A DNA stretch of 15,455 nt from Clostridia bacterium (GCA_016297535.1 JAEDGL010000045.1:1-15455), one strand, 5' to 3'. Positions 7,425-15,371 are shown, numbered from the stretch's first letter. The notes: generated from the sequence alone by a model not told the origin. Made by a program: numbers and translations.

Positions 7425-9455
7425 TCAGCTTCGCAGCCAAACGGTCATTTCTCCCTCGCCGCGATTGGCCCAGGCGTAATAGGGCACCAGAGCAATCTGC
7501 ACGTCTTCCTCCGCAGGGCGGGCAGCGGCGCGGTACAATCCCCCGGGCTGAGGAACGGTACGCTTGCCTTGGGCGATCAGGCGCACCGTTGGATGGCCGA
7601 ACGTGCCGTCCCTTTCCACCCGCACATGCGCGGGATCCAGATCGTCCACGCGCAGAAGGTGCAGATCGCTTCCGTTATCCGCTTCCTCGGCGCAGAAGGT
7701 GATGGGGCCGCGCGTGAAGGCAACCCGGTCCAGATTCTCGCGCACGCGGGGATCGGCGTTCCAGATGCGAACCGGCATGGGCATTTCAAAGGTGATTTCA
7801 TCGCCCTCGCGCCATTCGCCCGTAAAGTAGACATAACCGTTTTCCACAAACGGCTGCCTGCTTCCGGCGGATACGGTGGGATTGTCGCTCCAGCCGGGCA
7901 GGCGGAAAGCAAGCGTGGCCTGCACGGGCGCTTCGGCATGGATGATTGCCTGTGCCCGGCCGTCCCAGGGCAGATTGGAGCGCATTTCCATGGTTAGCGC
8001 TGTGCCGTGGAACATTTTGGTTACGCTGCCGCCCACATACAGGTGGGTAAAGAGGGTATCCTCCCCGGCGGTGTAGGCGTACTGCGCCACGGACGATGCC
8101 AGCCGCGCGATATTGGGCGGGCAGCAGGCGCAGCCAAACCATTTCTGGCGCACGGGCTTCACATGGCTCAGGCGCTGATCCCGCCTGCAGGCAACCGGCT
8201 GAACGCTGAGCGGATTGACATAGAAAAAGCTCTTGCCATCCAGCGCCATGCCGGAAAGCACCGTGTTGTACAGCGCCTGCTCCATCACATCCGCATAGCG
8301 GCTGTCGGGGCTAATCTGCAGCATGCGGCGGGCAAAGAACACCAGCCCGATGGCCGCACAGGTTTCGGAATAGGCGCTGTCGTTGGGCAGATCGAAGGGG
8401 AAGGAGAAGGCCTCGCCCTCGCGGGTAGCGCCAATGCCGCCGGTGATATAGAGCTTTTCGTTGACGATGCTGTTCCACAGGCGCTTGCAGGCCTCAAACA
8501 GGCTTTCGTCGCCGGTTTTGCGGGCAACGTCCGCCATGCCGCTGTACAGGTACACCGCGCGCACGGCATGGCCATGGGCCTCCTCCTGCTGGCGCACGGG
8601 CTTTTCCGCCTGATAGTAGTACAGATCCACCGGCCGAACCGGCCGTCCCTCGCGGGCGGCGCGCTCGGCTTCCTCCTGCACAAAGTAGCTGGGCTCCTGT
8701 CCGCGCTGATTTACAAAGTATGCCGCCAGTCGCAGATACCTTTCCTCGCCGGTTACCTCGCTAAGGCGCACCAGCGCCATCTCCGCCACCTCATGGCCGG
8801 GATAGCCCTTGCGCTTGCCATCCTCCGGGCCGAAATGAGCGTCCACATAATCCGCAAAGCGGCAGGCGGCCTGAAGCAGCCTGTCCTTGCCGGTGGCCTG
8901 GTAGTAGGCAACCGCCGCCTCCGTCAGGTGGCCGAAGCAGTACAGCTCGTGATGGTCGCGCATGTTGGTCCACGCGGCGTCCATGCCGTTGATGAGATAG
9001 TAGGTATCCAGATAACCGTCTTCGTTCTGCGCGGCGCACACAATGTCAATCGCGCCGTCGGCAAGCTTTTCCAGCTCGGGATCGGGATGCTGGCTCAGGG
9101 AATAGCCCACCGCCTCAATCCATTTGGAAAAATCGGAATCCTGAAATACAAAGCCGTAAAAGCGGTCCTCCTCCAGATGCTCCGCATCCTCCGGCAGCGC
9201 CTCAAAGCCGCGCCAGGTATAGCTGGGCGGCACATAGGCCGCGCCCTTTCGGGCTTTTTCGGCCTGCATTTTCGCAGCTGTGCGGAAATTTCGCATGCTG
9301 TAGCTGGGCGCGGCATCCGGCACGCGGTCGTTGAGGGTTTCCCACTGGTAGGGAATCACCTCTTTGCGTACCAGCTCCATGGTGCGCTGCCAGAAACCAT
9401 CGGTAATCGCGACGCTGTCAAAGGGCAGCGGAGCGCTGAACCTTGTGGAATCCAT
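7425..9455 (-). CDS. GH127 beta-L-arabinofuranosidase-like glycoside hydrolase
   Basis: Cytoplasmic retaining glycosidase of family GH127 (former DUF1680), whose characterised member HypBA1 of Bifidobacterium longum removes beta-1,2-linked L-arabinofuranose from hydroxyproline-linked arabinan chains. The 676-residue length fits the family, with an (alpha/alpha)6 barrel and a C-terminal beta domain. The unusual Cys/zinc active site is preserved: SETC (E364, C366) and CACCPPN (C442, C444, C445). By spacing, E364, C366, C444 and C445 should match HypBA1 Glu338, Cys340, nucleophile Cys417 and Cys418, and E348 sits where Glu322 would. No signal peptide. ATG at 9455 has GGAGG at 9467-9463, seven bases upstream. 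Last gene of the GH36-GH4-GH127 operon, 45 bases after the GH4 stop. Substrate within GH127 could differ, as related families take other arabinosides. Confidence 0.93.
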   Translation of the reverse strand: MDSTRFSAPLPFDSVAITDGFWQRTMELVRKEVIPYQWETLNDRVPDAAPSYSMRNFRTAAKMQAEKARKGAAYVPPSYTWRGFEALPEDAEHLEEDRFYGFVFQDSDFSKWIEAVGYSLSQHPDPELEKLADGAIDIVCAAQNEDGYLDTYYLINGMDAAWTNMRDHHELYCFGHLTEAAVAYYQATGKDRLLQAACRFADYVDAHFGPEDGKRKGYPGHEVAEMALVRLSEVTGEERYLRLAAYFVNQRGQEPSYFVQEEAERAAREGRPVRPVDLYYYQAEKPVRQQEEAHGHAVRAVYLYSGMADVARKTGDESLFEACKRLWNSIVNEKLYITGGIGATREGEAFSFPFDLPNDSAYSETCAAIGLVFFARRMLQISPDSRYADVMEQALYNTVLSGMALDGKSFFYVNPLSVQPVACRRDQRLSHVKPVRQKWFGCACCPPNIARLASSVAQYAYTAGEDTLFTHLYVGGSVTKMFHGTALTMEMRSNLPWDGRAQAIIHAEAPVQATLAFRLPGWSDNPTVSAGSRQPFVENGYVYFTGEWREGDEITFEMPMPVRIWNADPRVRENLDRVAFTRGPITFCAEEADNGSDLHLLRVDDLDPAHVRVERDGTFGHPTVRLIAQGKRTVPQPGGLYRAAARPAEEDVQIALVPYYAWANRGEGEMTVWLRS

Positions 9456-9500
9456 GTTTTTTCCTCCGTTTTGTTTGATGCAATCAGGCTGCGTGTCCGC

Positions 9501-11018
9501 TTACCTTGCGGCAGGGCGCTCTTTGGCCTTGTCCGCCTCGGCGGCGTTTCTGCGGGCAGCTTCCTTGTCGGCGGCCATTTCTTCCACCGTTTTGGTATGC
9601 AGGCGCGCCGCGCCCTGGGTAATGATGGGCGGGATCAGGGTGCCGTTCTTTTCCGCCTCCGCCCAGCGCTTTTTGGCCCTGGCGATTTCTTCGGCGTACT
9701 GGGGCAGCCACTCCTCCTGCGCAATGAGCATTTCATCGGTCATCTGCCAGATTTCGTTGGTGTTGCACACCGCGCCCACCAGCGGGTCCATCATCATGGC
9801 CTGGCGCAGCAGATTGATATCGGCATGCGCGCCGGCCTCCACGGCCAGGCGCTGTACCGTGATGTTGGACTGGCAGCATGCCGCAACGCCCAGGGGCAGA
9901 TCGCCAAGCACCGGAATGTTGATGCCGTGCGTATCCACATAGCCGGGCACCTCCACCACGCAGTCGCCGGGCAGGTTGGAAATACAGCCGTTGTTGACTA
10001 CGTTAAAGTGACCGCGGTATACGCGTCCGGTTTCGATGCTTTCAATAATCCAGCTGCCATGCTCCTGGCTGCGGTCGTTGGGATCAAACACCTTGGGCGG
10101 CTCCTGAAGCCAGTTGGGAAAATCGGTTTCAAACCAGTTGCGTCCTTCGGTGCACACGCGCAGATAGCCGCCGGTTTCGCCGTTGATCCACACGCCCAGA
10201 TCGATCCAGTCGCGAATTTCATCCGGGCGCTTGCGGTACCATGGCACGTACTCGCTCAAATGCCCATTGGATTCGGTGCAGAAATACCCGAAGCGCTTCA
10301 TCATGTCGATGCGCACCTTTTCGGTTTGGGCAATCTCGGGATCGGCCATCAGCGCCTCCAGCAGCTTGCCGTTCAGCTCCTCGCCGTTGTGCTTGACGGA
10401 CAGATACCACGTCATGTGGTTGATGCCCGCGCAGATGATATCGATTTCCTCCTGCCTGTAGCCAAGCGCTTTGGCAATCAGCGCGTGACCGCCCTGCACG
10501 CCGTGGCACAGCCCCACCGTGGGCACGCCGCCGTACTTGTTGCAGTACCATGTAACCATGGCATTGGGGTTGGTGTAGTTAAGCAGCATGCAGCCGGGCG
10601 CGGCCACCTCGCGGATATCCCTGCACATATCCTTGAGCATGGCGATATCGCGCTGGGCATACATAATGCCGCCTGCGCACAGCGTATCTCCCACGCACTG
10701 ATCCACACCGTACTTGAGGGGAATGTTTACATCCAGCTCAAAAGCGTCCAGCAATCCGATCCGGGCGCAGTCGATCACATATTTCGCGTCCCTGAGCGCC
10801 TCGCGGCGGTCAAGCGTGGTCTGAATCCGGATGTCCAGGCCATTGGCCTCAATATCCCGCTGGCAAAGCTGGTACACCATGTCCAGGTTGCGCTGGTTGA
10901 TGTCCATAAACGCCACTTCGATGTTTTGCAGCTCCTTTACGGACAGGATATCCTTGAGCAGGCCGCGGGTAAAACCAATGGAACCCGCACCGATAAAAGC
11001 GATCTTGAATTTCTTCAC
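9501..11018 (-). CDS. GH4 family NAD+/metal-dependent glycosidase (alpha-galactosidase/alpha-glucuronidase type)
   Basis: Cytoplasmic GH4 enzyme, a family that cleaves glycosides by an oxidation-elimination mechanism using bound NAD+ and usually Mn2+. The product has 505 residues. The N-terminus has the Rossmann motif FIGAGSIGFTR (G10-R18). NYTNPNAM (from N147), LCHGVQGGH with metal-binding C171, and GINHMTW with H201 are the family's active-site pieces. The residues after Cys divide the family by substrate; here the tetrad is CHGV, not the CHSV usual for alpha-galactosidases (see findings). The final ~60 residues form a charged Ala/Glu/Lys-rich helical tail longer than in MelA-type members. 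The start is GTG at 11018-11016, supported by AAGGAGG (11032-11026) seven bases upstream. Middle gene of the operon, 42 bases after GH36. Family is certain, substrate is not. Confidence 0.93.
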   Translation of the reverse strand: MKKFKIAFIGAGSIGFTRGLLKDILSVKELQNIEVAFMDINQRNLDMVYQLCQRDIEANGLDIRIQTTLDRREALRDAKYVIDCARIGLLDAFELDVNIPLKYGVDQCVGDTLCAGGIMYAQRDIAMLKDMCRDIREVAAPGCMLLNYTNPNAMVTWYCNKYGGVPTVGLCHGVQGGHALIAKALGYRQEEIDIICAGINHMTWYLSVKHNGEELNGKLLEALMADPEIAQTEKVRIDMMKRFGYFCTESNGHLSEYVPWYRKRPDEIRDWIDLGVWINGETGGYLRVCTEGRNWFETDFPNWLQEPPKVFDPNDRSQEHGSWIIESIETGRVYRGHFNVVNNGCISNLPGDCVVEVPGYVDTHGINIPVLGDLPLGVAACCQSNITVQRLAVEAGAHADINLLRQAMMMDPLVGAVCNTNEIWQMTDEMLIAQEEWLPQYAEEIARAKKRWAEAEKNGTLIPPIITQGAARLHTKTVEEMAADKEAARRNAAEADKAKERPAAR

Positions 11019-11060
11019 CCAAAAGCCTCCTTACTGACGGCGCAAGCTGGGAAGGTTTTT

Positions 11061-13238
11061 TCAAAGCCGGGCTTCAGCCGCCGGATCCTTTTTTTCAAAC
11101 ACATACACCCAGCTGGCATGGTCGCCCTGGCCGTGGGGCATGATCAGGCCCAGGTTCATCAGCGCGGCGCCGCTGGCAGTAACGCCATGCTCCTCATCCA
11201 CATAGAGGGCCTCTGCCTCCAGACCGGCCAGCTTCACGCGGTGGGGCTGCGGATTGGGCTGCTGGTACGGAACGTAGAGGCACACGATCACGCGGTGGTC
11301 ATCGGTAAACTGCCACGCCGCGCGGCCCTCGTTTGCAAAGGGGTTCAGCAGCCGGGTATACACGCCCTGCTGCATGGTGGAACGCAGCTTTTTAACCATA
11401 TCCACAGCCTTTTTGGCGGTGGCCAGATCCTCCTCCGTCTGCTTGCTCAGATCCAGCTCAAAGCCAAAGTTGCCGCCCATGGCCACGTCGCAGCGGGTTT
11501 GGAAGGGGGTTACACGGTGCGTTTGGTGATTGGGCACCGCGCTGACATGCGCGCCCATGGCGCTGCAGGGATAGATAAGGGAGGTGCCGTACTGGATGCG
11601 GGTACGCTCGCAGGCGTCGGTATCATCGCTGGTCCAGGTTTGGGGCATGTAGCACAGCATGCCGCAATCAAACCGTCCGCCGCCGCCGGAGCAGCTTTCA
11701 AACAGCACCTCCGGGAAGGCCGAGGTAATTTCCTCCAGCACGCGGTATAAGCCCAGCATATAGCGGTGCTGGCTTTCCATGCGGCGACTGGCGGGCAGCA
11801 CGCAGCTGAAGCCCTCGCTCATGTTGCGGTTCATATCCCACTTGACATAGCTGATGGGCGCACAGCGCAGCACGGCTGAAACGCTCTCGATCACATAATC
11901 CTGCACCTCTTTGCGGCCCATATCCAGAATGAGCTGGTTGCGCGCCTCGGTGCGCGGCCGACCGTCCACATGCAGGCACCAGTCGGGATGCGCGCGGTAG
12001 AGATCGCTGTCCGGGGAGACCATTTCGGGCTCAAACCACAGGCCAAACTGCATGCCCAGCTCGTTGATGCTTTGGGCGATGCGCTGAATGCCGCCCTCCA
12101 GCTTTTTCTCGTTCACCACCCAGTCGCCCAGGGAGCAGTGGTCGCTGTCACGCCTGCCAAACCAGCCGTCATCCAGCACGAACAGCTCGCAGCCAATTTC
12201 CGCGCCGCGTTTTGCAATGGCAAGCAGCTTGTCATAGGTAAAATCGAAATAGGTGGCTTCCCAGTTGTTTACCAGAATGGGACGGGGCAGATCGCGCCAT
12301 TTTCCGCGGCAAATGCGCTGGCGCACAAAGGGATGCATGCGGTGGGACAGGCCGTTGAGGCCGTCAGGCGCGTAAACAAACAGCGCCTCGGGGGCCTGGA
12401 ACACAGCGCCGGGCTCCATTTGCCAGCTGAACACATCGCTGCACAGGCCAATCATCATGGTAGGCTCGTTGTCGATGCCCACATCCACGCCCGCGCTGAA
12501 GCTGCCGCTGTACACATGGGTCATGGCGTACACATCGCCCTGATCCTCGGTGGTATGCGGCTTGAGAACGGCCAGGAAGGGGTTGTTCTCGTGCCCGGAC
12601 GCGCCGCGGCGGCTTTTGATGGCATAGCTGCCCTCCCCCATGGGCACGCGGCGCGCATGACGCTCGCGCGCCCAGGCGCCCTTGAGGTGCAAAAGCTCGT
12701 AGCTGTCTGCAGGCAGGCGCATGGCGGCCTGCACATCCGTAAGTTCAAAGGGCTTGCCGCCTTCATTTTTGACCACCATGCTGCGCGCCAGCACATCATA
12801 GGAGGCAAACACGGTAAAGCTGAGCGTAACGGCCACGCCGGTCAAAGCGTCCTTCATGTCAATTTCCAGCGTTTGAGCCTCGTCGTCCTTTTCCACGTAG
12901 GAGCAGGGCAGCCCCTGCAGCGCCTTTTTCCCGGGCAGAATGCGATAGCCCTGATAGCGCAGGCTGAGCACATCATCCCCCTCGGAATTGCGCACGCTGA
13001 CCGCCCGCTGCCCCATGTAGCCCCTTTCCTGCGTGGGCACGGCAACGGGCTGGCGGCTGAACGCCGTATCGAAGGACGCGCCCTCGCCGCGGTTTTCAAT
13101 CAGCCCCTCCACAGCATCGTTTGGCAAACGGCCGCCCCAGTACCATTGCATCAGCACGCCGTCCTGTACGCCCAGCAGATAGCTGTACGTGGGTCCCTGC
13201 AAATGGAAGATTGCCTTTTGTTGATTATAATGGATCAT
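11061..13238 (-). CDS. GH36 alpha-galactosidase
   Basis: Retaining exo-alpha-galactosidase of family GH36, acting on alpha-galactosyl ends of oligosaccharides. The 725-residue length is that of the bacterial AgaA/RafA-type enzymes (N-terminal beta-sandwich, (beta/alpha)8 barrel, C-terminal beta domain). Motifs visible: LFVLDDGWFGRRD in the barrel, KWDMNRN with nucleophile D468, SCSGGGGRFDCGML, and WTSDDTDA with acid/base D538; the 70-residue spacing between the two catalytic Asp matches AgaA. No signal peptide, so it works in the cytoplasm, possibly as the usual tetramer. ATG at 13238 has AGGTGA at 13250-13245. First gene of the three-glycosidase operon. An imperfect inverted repeat (ATGC-N7-GCAT, 13268-13282) lies just upstream but I see no convincing promoter hexamers for it. 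Specificity for raffinose-type sugars versus other galactosides cannot be read here. Confidence 0.95.
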   Translation of the reverse strand: MIHYNQQKAIFHLQGPTYSYLLGVQDGVLMQWYWGGRLPNDAVEGLIENRGEGASFDTAFSRQPVAVPTQERGYMGQRAVSVRNSEGDDVLSLRYQGYRILPGKKALQGLPCSYVEKDDEAQTLEIDMKDALTGVAVTLSFTVFASYDVLARSMVVKNEGGKPFELTDVQAAMRLPADSYELLHLKGAWARERHARRVPMGEGSYAIKSRRGASGHENNPFLAVLKPHTTEDQGDVYAMTHVYSGSFSAGVDVGIDNEPTMMIGLCSDVFSWQMEPGAVFQAPEALFVYAPDGLNGLSHRMHPFVRQRICRGKWRDLPRPILVNNWEATYFDFTYDKLLAIAKRGAEIGCELFVLDDGWFGRRDSDHCSLGDWVVNEKKLEGGIQRIAQSINELGMQFGLWFEPEMVSPDSDLYRAHPDWCLHVDGRPRTEARNQLILDMGRKEVQDYVIESVSAVLRCAPISYVKWDMNRNMSEGFSCVLPASRRMESQHRYMLGLYRVLEEITSAFPEVLFESCSGGGGRFDCGMLCYMPQTWTSDDTDACERTRIQYGTSLIYPCSAMGAHVSAVPNHQTHRVTPFQTRCDVAMGGNFGFELDLSKQTEEDLATAKKAVDMVKKLRSTMQQGVYTRLLNPFANEGRAAWQFTDDHRVIVCLYVPYQQPNPQPHRVKLAGLEAEALYVDEEHGVTASGAALMNLGLIMPHGQGDHASWVYVFEKKDPAAEARL

Positions 13239-13441
13239 TTCAGTTCACCTCATCTGTATTTTGGAAGATGCTGTTTCTGCATTTTTCCATAGAAATCCTT
13301 GTTCATTAAATTCGATGCCGCCTCCGTTTTCTCCTGCATCGCAGCTGTTTTTCCTTCGCCGTATCCAAAAATGCGGTTTCAGCGGCGCAAAAAAGGGGTA
13401 GTGGTATCATAAATCTTTCAAGCAAAGGAGTTATCAGAGCA
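13239..13441. other. Divergent intergenic region between GH36 and the peroxiredoxin gene
   Basis: These 203 bases hold the control regions of two divergent operons. On the plus strand there is an extended -10 box (see its own entry). On the minus side, toward GH36, I find only the ribosome binding site and a short inverted repeat, ATGC-N7-GCAT at 13268-13282, which might be half of an operator for a sugar-responsive regulator. No clear catabolite-repression (cre) site was recognised. Confidence 0.4.
13402..13410 (+). promoter_or_regulatory. Candidate extended -10 promoter of the peroxiredoxin gene
   Basis: TGG immediately followed by TATCAT (13405-13410), 31 bases before the ATG. There is no recognisable -35 box; the region upstream is a run of A and G. 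Confidence 0.45.
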
Positions 13442-13900
13442 ATGCTGGAAGCTGGCACCAAAGCCCCCGATTTTACCCTTTTGGATCAAAATGGCGAATC
13501 CGTCTCTCTGTCTGATTATATGGGCAAAAAAGTGGTTCTGTATTTCTATTCCCGCGACAACACCCCCGGCTGTACCCGTCAGGCCTGCGCCTTTGCCAGC
13601 ACGTACGATGGGTTCCGCCGGCAAAACACGGTTGTCATTGGCATCAGCAAGGACAGCGTTGCTTCGCACCAGAAGTTTGCGCAAAAATATCAGCTGCCCT
13701 TTGTTCTGCTTTCCGACCCGCAGCTTACCGCCATCGAGGCCTACGGCGTATGGCAGGAAAAGAAGCTCTACGGCAAAACAAGCATGGGCGTTGTGCGCAG
13801 CACCTATATCATCAATGAGCAGGGAATCATCGAAAAGGTGATGCCCCGGGTGAAGCCCGATACCAACGCCGAAGAAATTCTCGCCTGGCTGAACCGTTAA
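13442..13900 (+). CDS. bcp: Peroxiredoxin, Bcp/PrxQ type thiol peroxidase
   Basis: Cytoplasmic thiol peroxidase reducing hydrogen peroxide and organic hydroperoxides with electrons from thioredoxin. The 152-residue protein matches E. coli Bcp in length and pattern. It has TPGCTRQAC with peroxidatic C44 and resolving C49 five residues later, as in two-Cys Bcp enzymes. Other conserved parts are APDFTLLDQNG near the start, VVIGISKDS, LLSDP, YGVWQEKKLYGK and the RSTYIIN segment with its active-site Arg. AAAGGAG at 13424-13430 lies 11 bases before the ATG, slightly far but the only site. The GNAT gene follows after 39 bases and may be co-transcribed. Identification is firm. Confidence 0.96.
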   Translation: MLEAGTKAPDFTLLDQNGESVSLSDYMGKKVVLYFYSRDNTPGCTRQACAFASTYDGFRRQNTVVIGISKDSVASHQKFAQKYQLPFVLLSDPQLTAIEAYGVWQEKKLYGKTSMGVVRSTYIINEQGIIEKVMPRVKPDTNAEEILAWLNR

Positions 13901-13939
13901 CGCCAGGCACGGTCAACATCCTGGCAATGGAGGTGGCTT

Positions 13940-14485
13940 ATGAGCATACGGCTGATCAGACCAACGGCGGAGTTTGCCGGTCAGGTGATGAAGTACCGGC
14001 AGGAAATGCTTGCCAATCGCGACAGCTTTGACGGCTGCGCCGGGCTGGAGGATGTCCAATCCTTTGAGGAATGGGTAGACTTTGAAAACCGTCTGAAAAA
14101 GAAATACGGCGAAAGCTGCGTGCCCTCGGAGGTTTTTCTGGCCGTTAGAACCAATGATGAAAGGCTTGTGGGAATCATTGATTACAGGCACCCTCTGTCG
14201 CCGTTTCTGCTGCAGTATGGGGGCAATATCGGCTATAGCGTACGGCCCTCCGAGCGGCAAAAGGGCTATGCGTCCGAAATGCTCAGGCAGATGCTTCCAA
14301 TCTGCAGGGCCTACGGTGAAAAACGGGTTCTGGTAACCTGCGACAAGACGAATGAGGCCTCTCGAAAGACCATCCTCAAAAACGGAGGAATCCTCGAAAA
14401 CGAGGTGCCGGATACCGTGAGTCTTGGCAGTGGCGGCATCATCCAGCGATACTGGATTGACGTATCCGTATCAGCCGATTCCTGA
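13940..14485 (+). CDS. GNAT family N-acetyltransferase
   Basis: Cytoplasmic acetyl-CoA-dependent acetyltransferase of the GNAT fold, 181 residues. The acetyl-CoA binding segment is GGNIGYSVRPSERQKGYASE, with the R/Q-x-x-G-x-G/A signature represented by RQKGYA, followed by the helix MLRQMLPICRAYG. The later VTCDKTNEASRKTILKNGG matches the NxxSxxxxxKxG segment of RimJ/RimL- and Eis-like small-molecule and protein acetyltransferases. The acceptor substrate cannot be inferred. ATG at 13940 has GGAGG at 13929-13933 with a six-base spacer. It follows the peroxiredoxin gene by 39 bases and is closed by the terminator at 14554. Confidence 0.9.
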   Translation: MSIRLIRPTAEFAGQVMKYRQEMLANRDSFDGCAGLEDVQSFEEWVDFENRLKKKYGESCVPSEVFLAVRTNDERLVGIIDYRHPLSPFLLQYGGNIGYSVRPSERQKGYASEMLRQMLPICRAYGEKRVLVTCDKTNEASRKTILKNGGILENEVPDTVSLGSGGIIQRYWIDVSVSADS

Positions 14486-14553
14486 AGCGTTTGTGGATCG
14501 TTGAACCCCGGCGGCAAAAGTCTCCGTATAAAGGACGGTATTCCTATGAAAGG

Positions 14554-14601
14554 GAACAGTCACAGTAGCTTGCCCTGCTGTGGCTGTTCTTGTGCTTTTT
14601 T
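14554..14601 (+). terminator. Rho-independent terminator after the GNAT gene
   Basis: A 12-bp stem, GAACAGTCACAG (14554-14565) with CTGTGGCTGTTC (14578-14589) including one T-G wobble, has a 12-base loop and is followed by TTGTGC and six T (14596-14601). It lies about 70 bases after the GNAT stop and separates it from the AT-rich flavin reductase-like gene. Confidence 0.82.
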
Positions 14602-14618
14602 CTGTTATGTGATACGAT
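14590..14618 (+). promoter_or_regulatory. Candidate extended -10 promoter of the flavin reductase-like gene
   Basis: TTGTGC (14590-14595), exactly 17 bases, a TGA extension and TACGAT (14613-14618), 45 bases before the ATG at 14664. It overlaps the T-tract of the preceding terminator. Confidence 0.5.
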
Positions 14619-14634
14619 AAACGAAACCGTCCCA

Positions 14635-14648
14635 CAAATCATGATTTG
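14635..14648. promoter_or_regulatory. Perfect 14-bp palindrome, possible operator
   Basis: CAAATCATGATTTG is a perfect palindrome placed between the -10 box and the ribosome binding site of the flavin reductase-like gene, about 15 bases before the ATG. Position and symmetry suit a dimeric repressor, but no regulator gene is in view. Confidence 0.4.
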
Positions 14649-14663
14649 ACGGAGATGAAACAA

Positions 14664-15231
14664 ATGAAGACAATAAAGCGAAGATCGGTAGGAACTCATT
14701 TTTCAATGTGTGCAACCCGCTTTTATTATTGGTACAAATAATGATGATGGATCATATAATTTTGCCCCAATTACATGGGTCAGCGTTACAAGCGAAAAAG
14801 AAAATGATTATTTGTTAACGATTAGTATGTTTGGTACTAAGAGAACCAAGCAAAATGTAATCAGGACCGGAGTTCTAAGTGTTAATCTCGTTAGTACGGA
14901 TATGCTTGAACTTATGGATTATTTTGGTACACATCACGCAAAAGACGGAGAGAAGAACGAAATTTCATACTCTGTTGGTAGAGGAGAAGTTGTAGATGTA
15001 CCTGTTTTGGATGCGAGTAGATGGGTATATGAATGTGAAGTTGTTCATTCCATTGAAACAGGAGAGTCTACTACTTTCTTTTGCAAAATAAAGAATATCC
15101 AAATAGATGAACACCTGGAATATGTAGATACTTTTGATGTAAATCTTACGAATCTCGACCCTGTCATTTATTCTGGTATGTATCATAGTATCGGTCATTT
15201 ACTCGGTAAAATCGGTGATTTTAGCAAATAA
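14664..15231 (+). pseudogene. Flavin reductase-like (FMN-binding split-barrel) gene, frameshifted near the start
   Basis: Member of the flavin reductase/flavoredoxin-like family with an FMN-binding split barrel, which reduce flavin or carry FMN for other oxidoreductases. The main frame runs from a GTG at 14710 to the stop at 15229 (173 residues) and begins QPAFIIGTNNDDGSYNFAPITWVS, the family's first conserved strand. That GTG has no binding site. Instead GGAG (14651-14654) precedes an ATG at 14664 that encodes MKTIKRRSVGTHFSMC and then runs into a stop at 14739 in the other frame. Joining the two frames around 14706-14711 gives a normal family N-terminus (...HFSMC-x-QPAFII), which points to a 2-base deletion or 1-base insertion. 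Base composition is about 37% GC in a counted 60-base line, far below the neighbours, and codons are AT-ended, indicating transfer. It could be a true pseudogene, a sequencing error, or a gene now started at GTG. Confidence 0.8.
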
Positions 15232-15272
15232 ACCAATTCCAGTTTATCGGACAGATACAGGGGCATACTTCT

Positions 15273-15291
15273 ATACGGAGTAATTCCGTAT
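15273..15291. repeat. Short inverted repeat
   Basis: ATACGGA (15273-15279) and TCCGTAT (15285-15291) form a 7-bp stem with a 5-base loop. It has no T-tract and falls inside the zinc-ribbon-like frame; its role is unknown. Confidence 0.35.
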
Positions 15292-15371
15292 GTCCGCATT
15301 GCGAGGCGAAAGTCCCGGGCGCCTTTCTCTGCGTTCCGAACAAGAGCTGCTTCTTTTGCAGCCATCTTCTT

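Noticed and set aside
8007..11750. A 1247-codon open frame on the plus strand antisense to GH127, GH4 and GH36
   Set aside because: It crosses three well-supported genes and their ribosome binding sites, its translation is rich in Ala, His, Gly and Leu as expected from the complement of high-GC codons, and it shows no recognisable domain.
13268..13282. Operator or cre site for the glycosidase operon
   Set aside because: Only a four-base inverted repeat (ATGC-N7-GCAT) is present; too weak to call a regulator binding site on its own.
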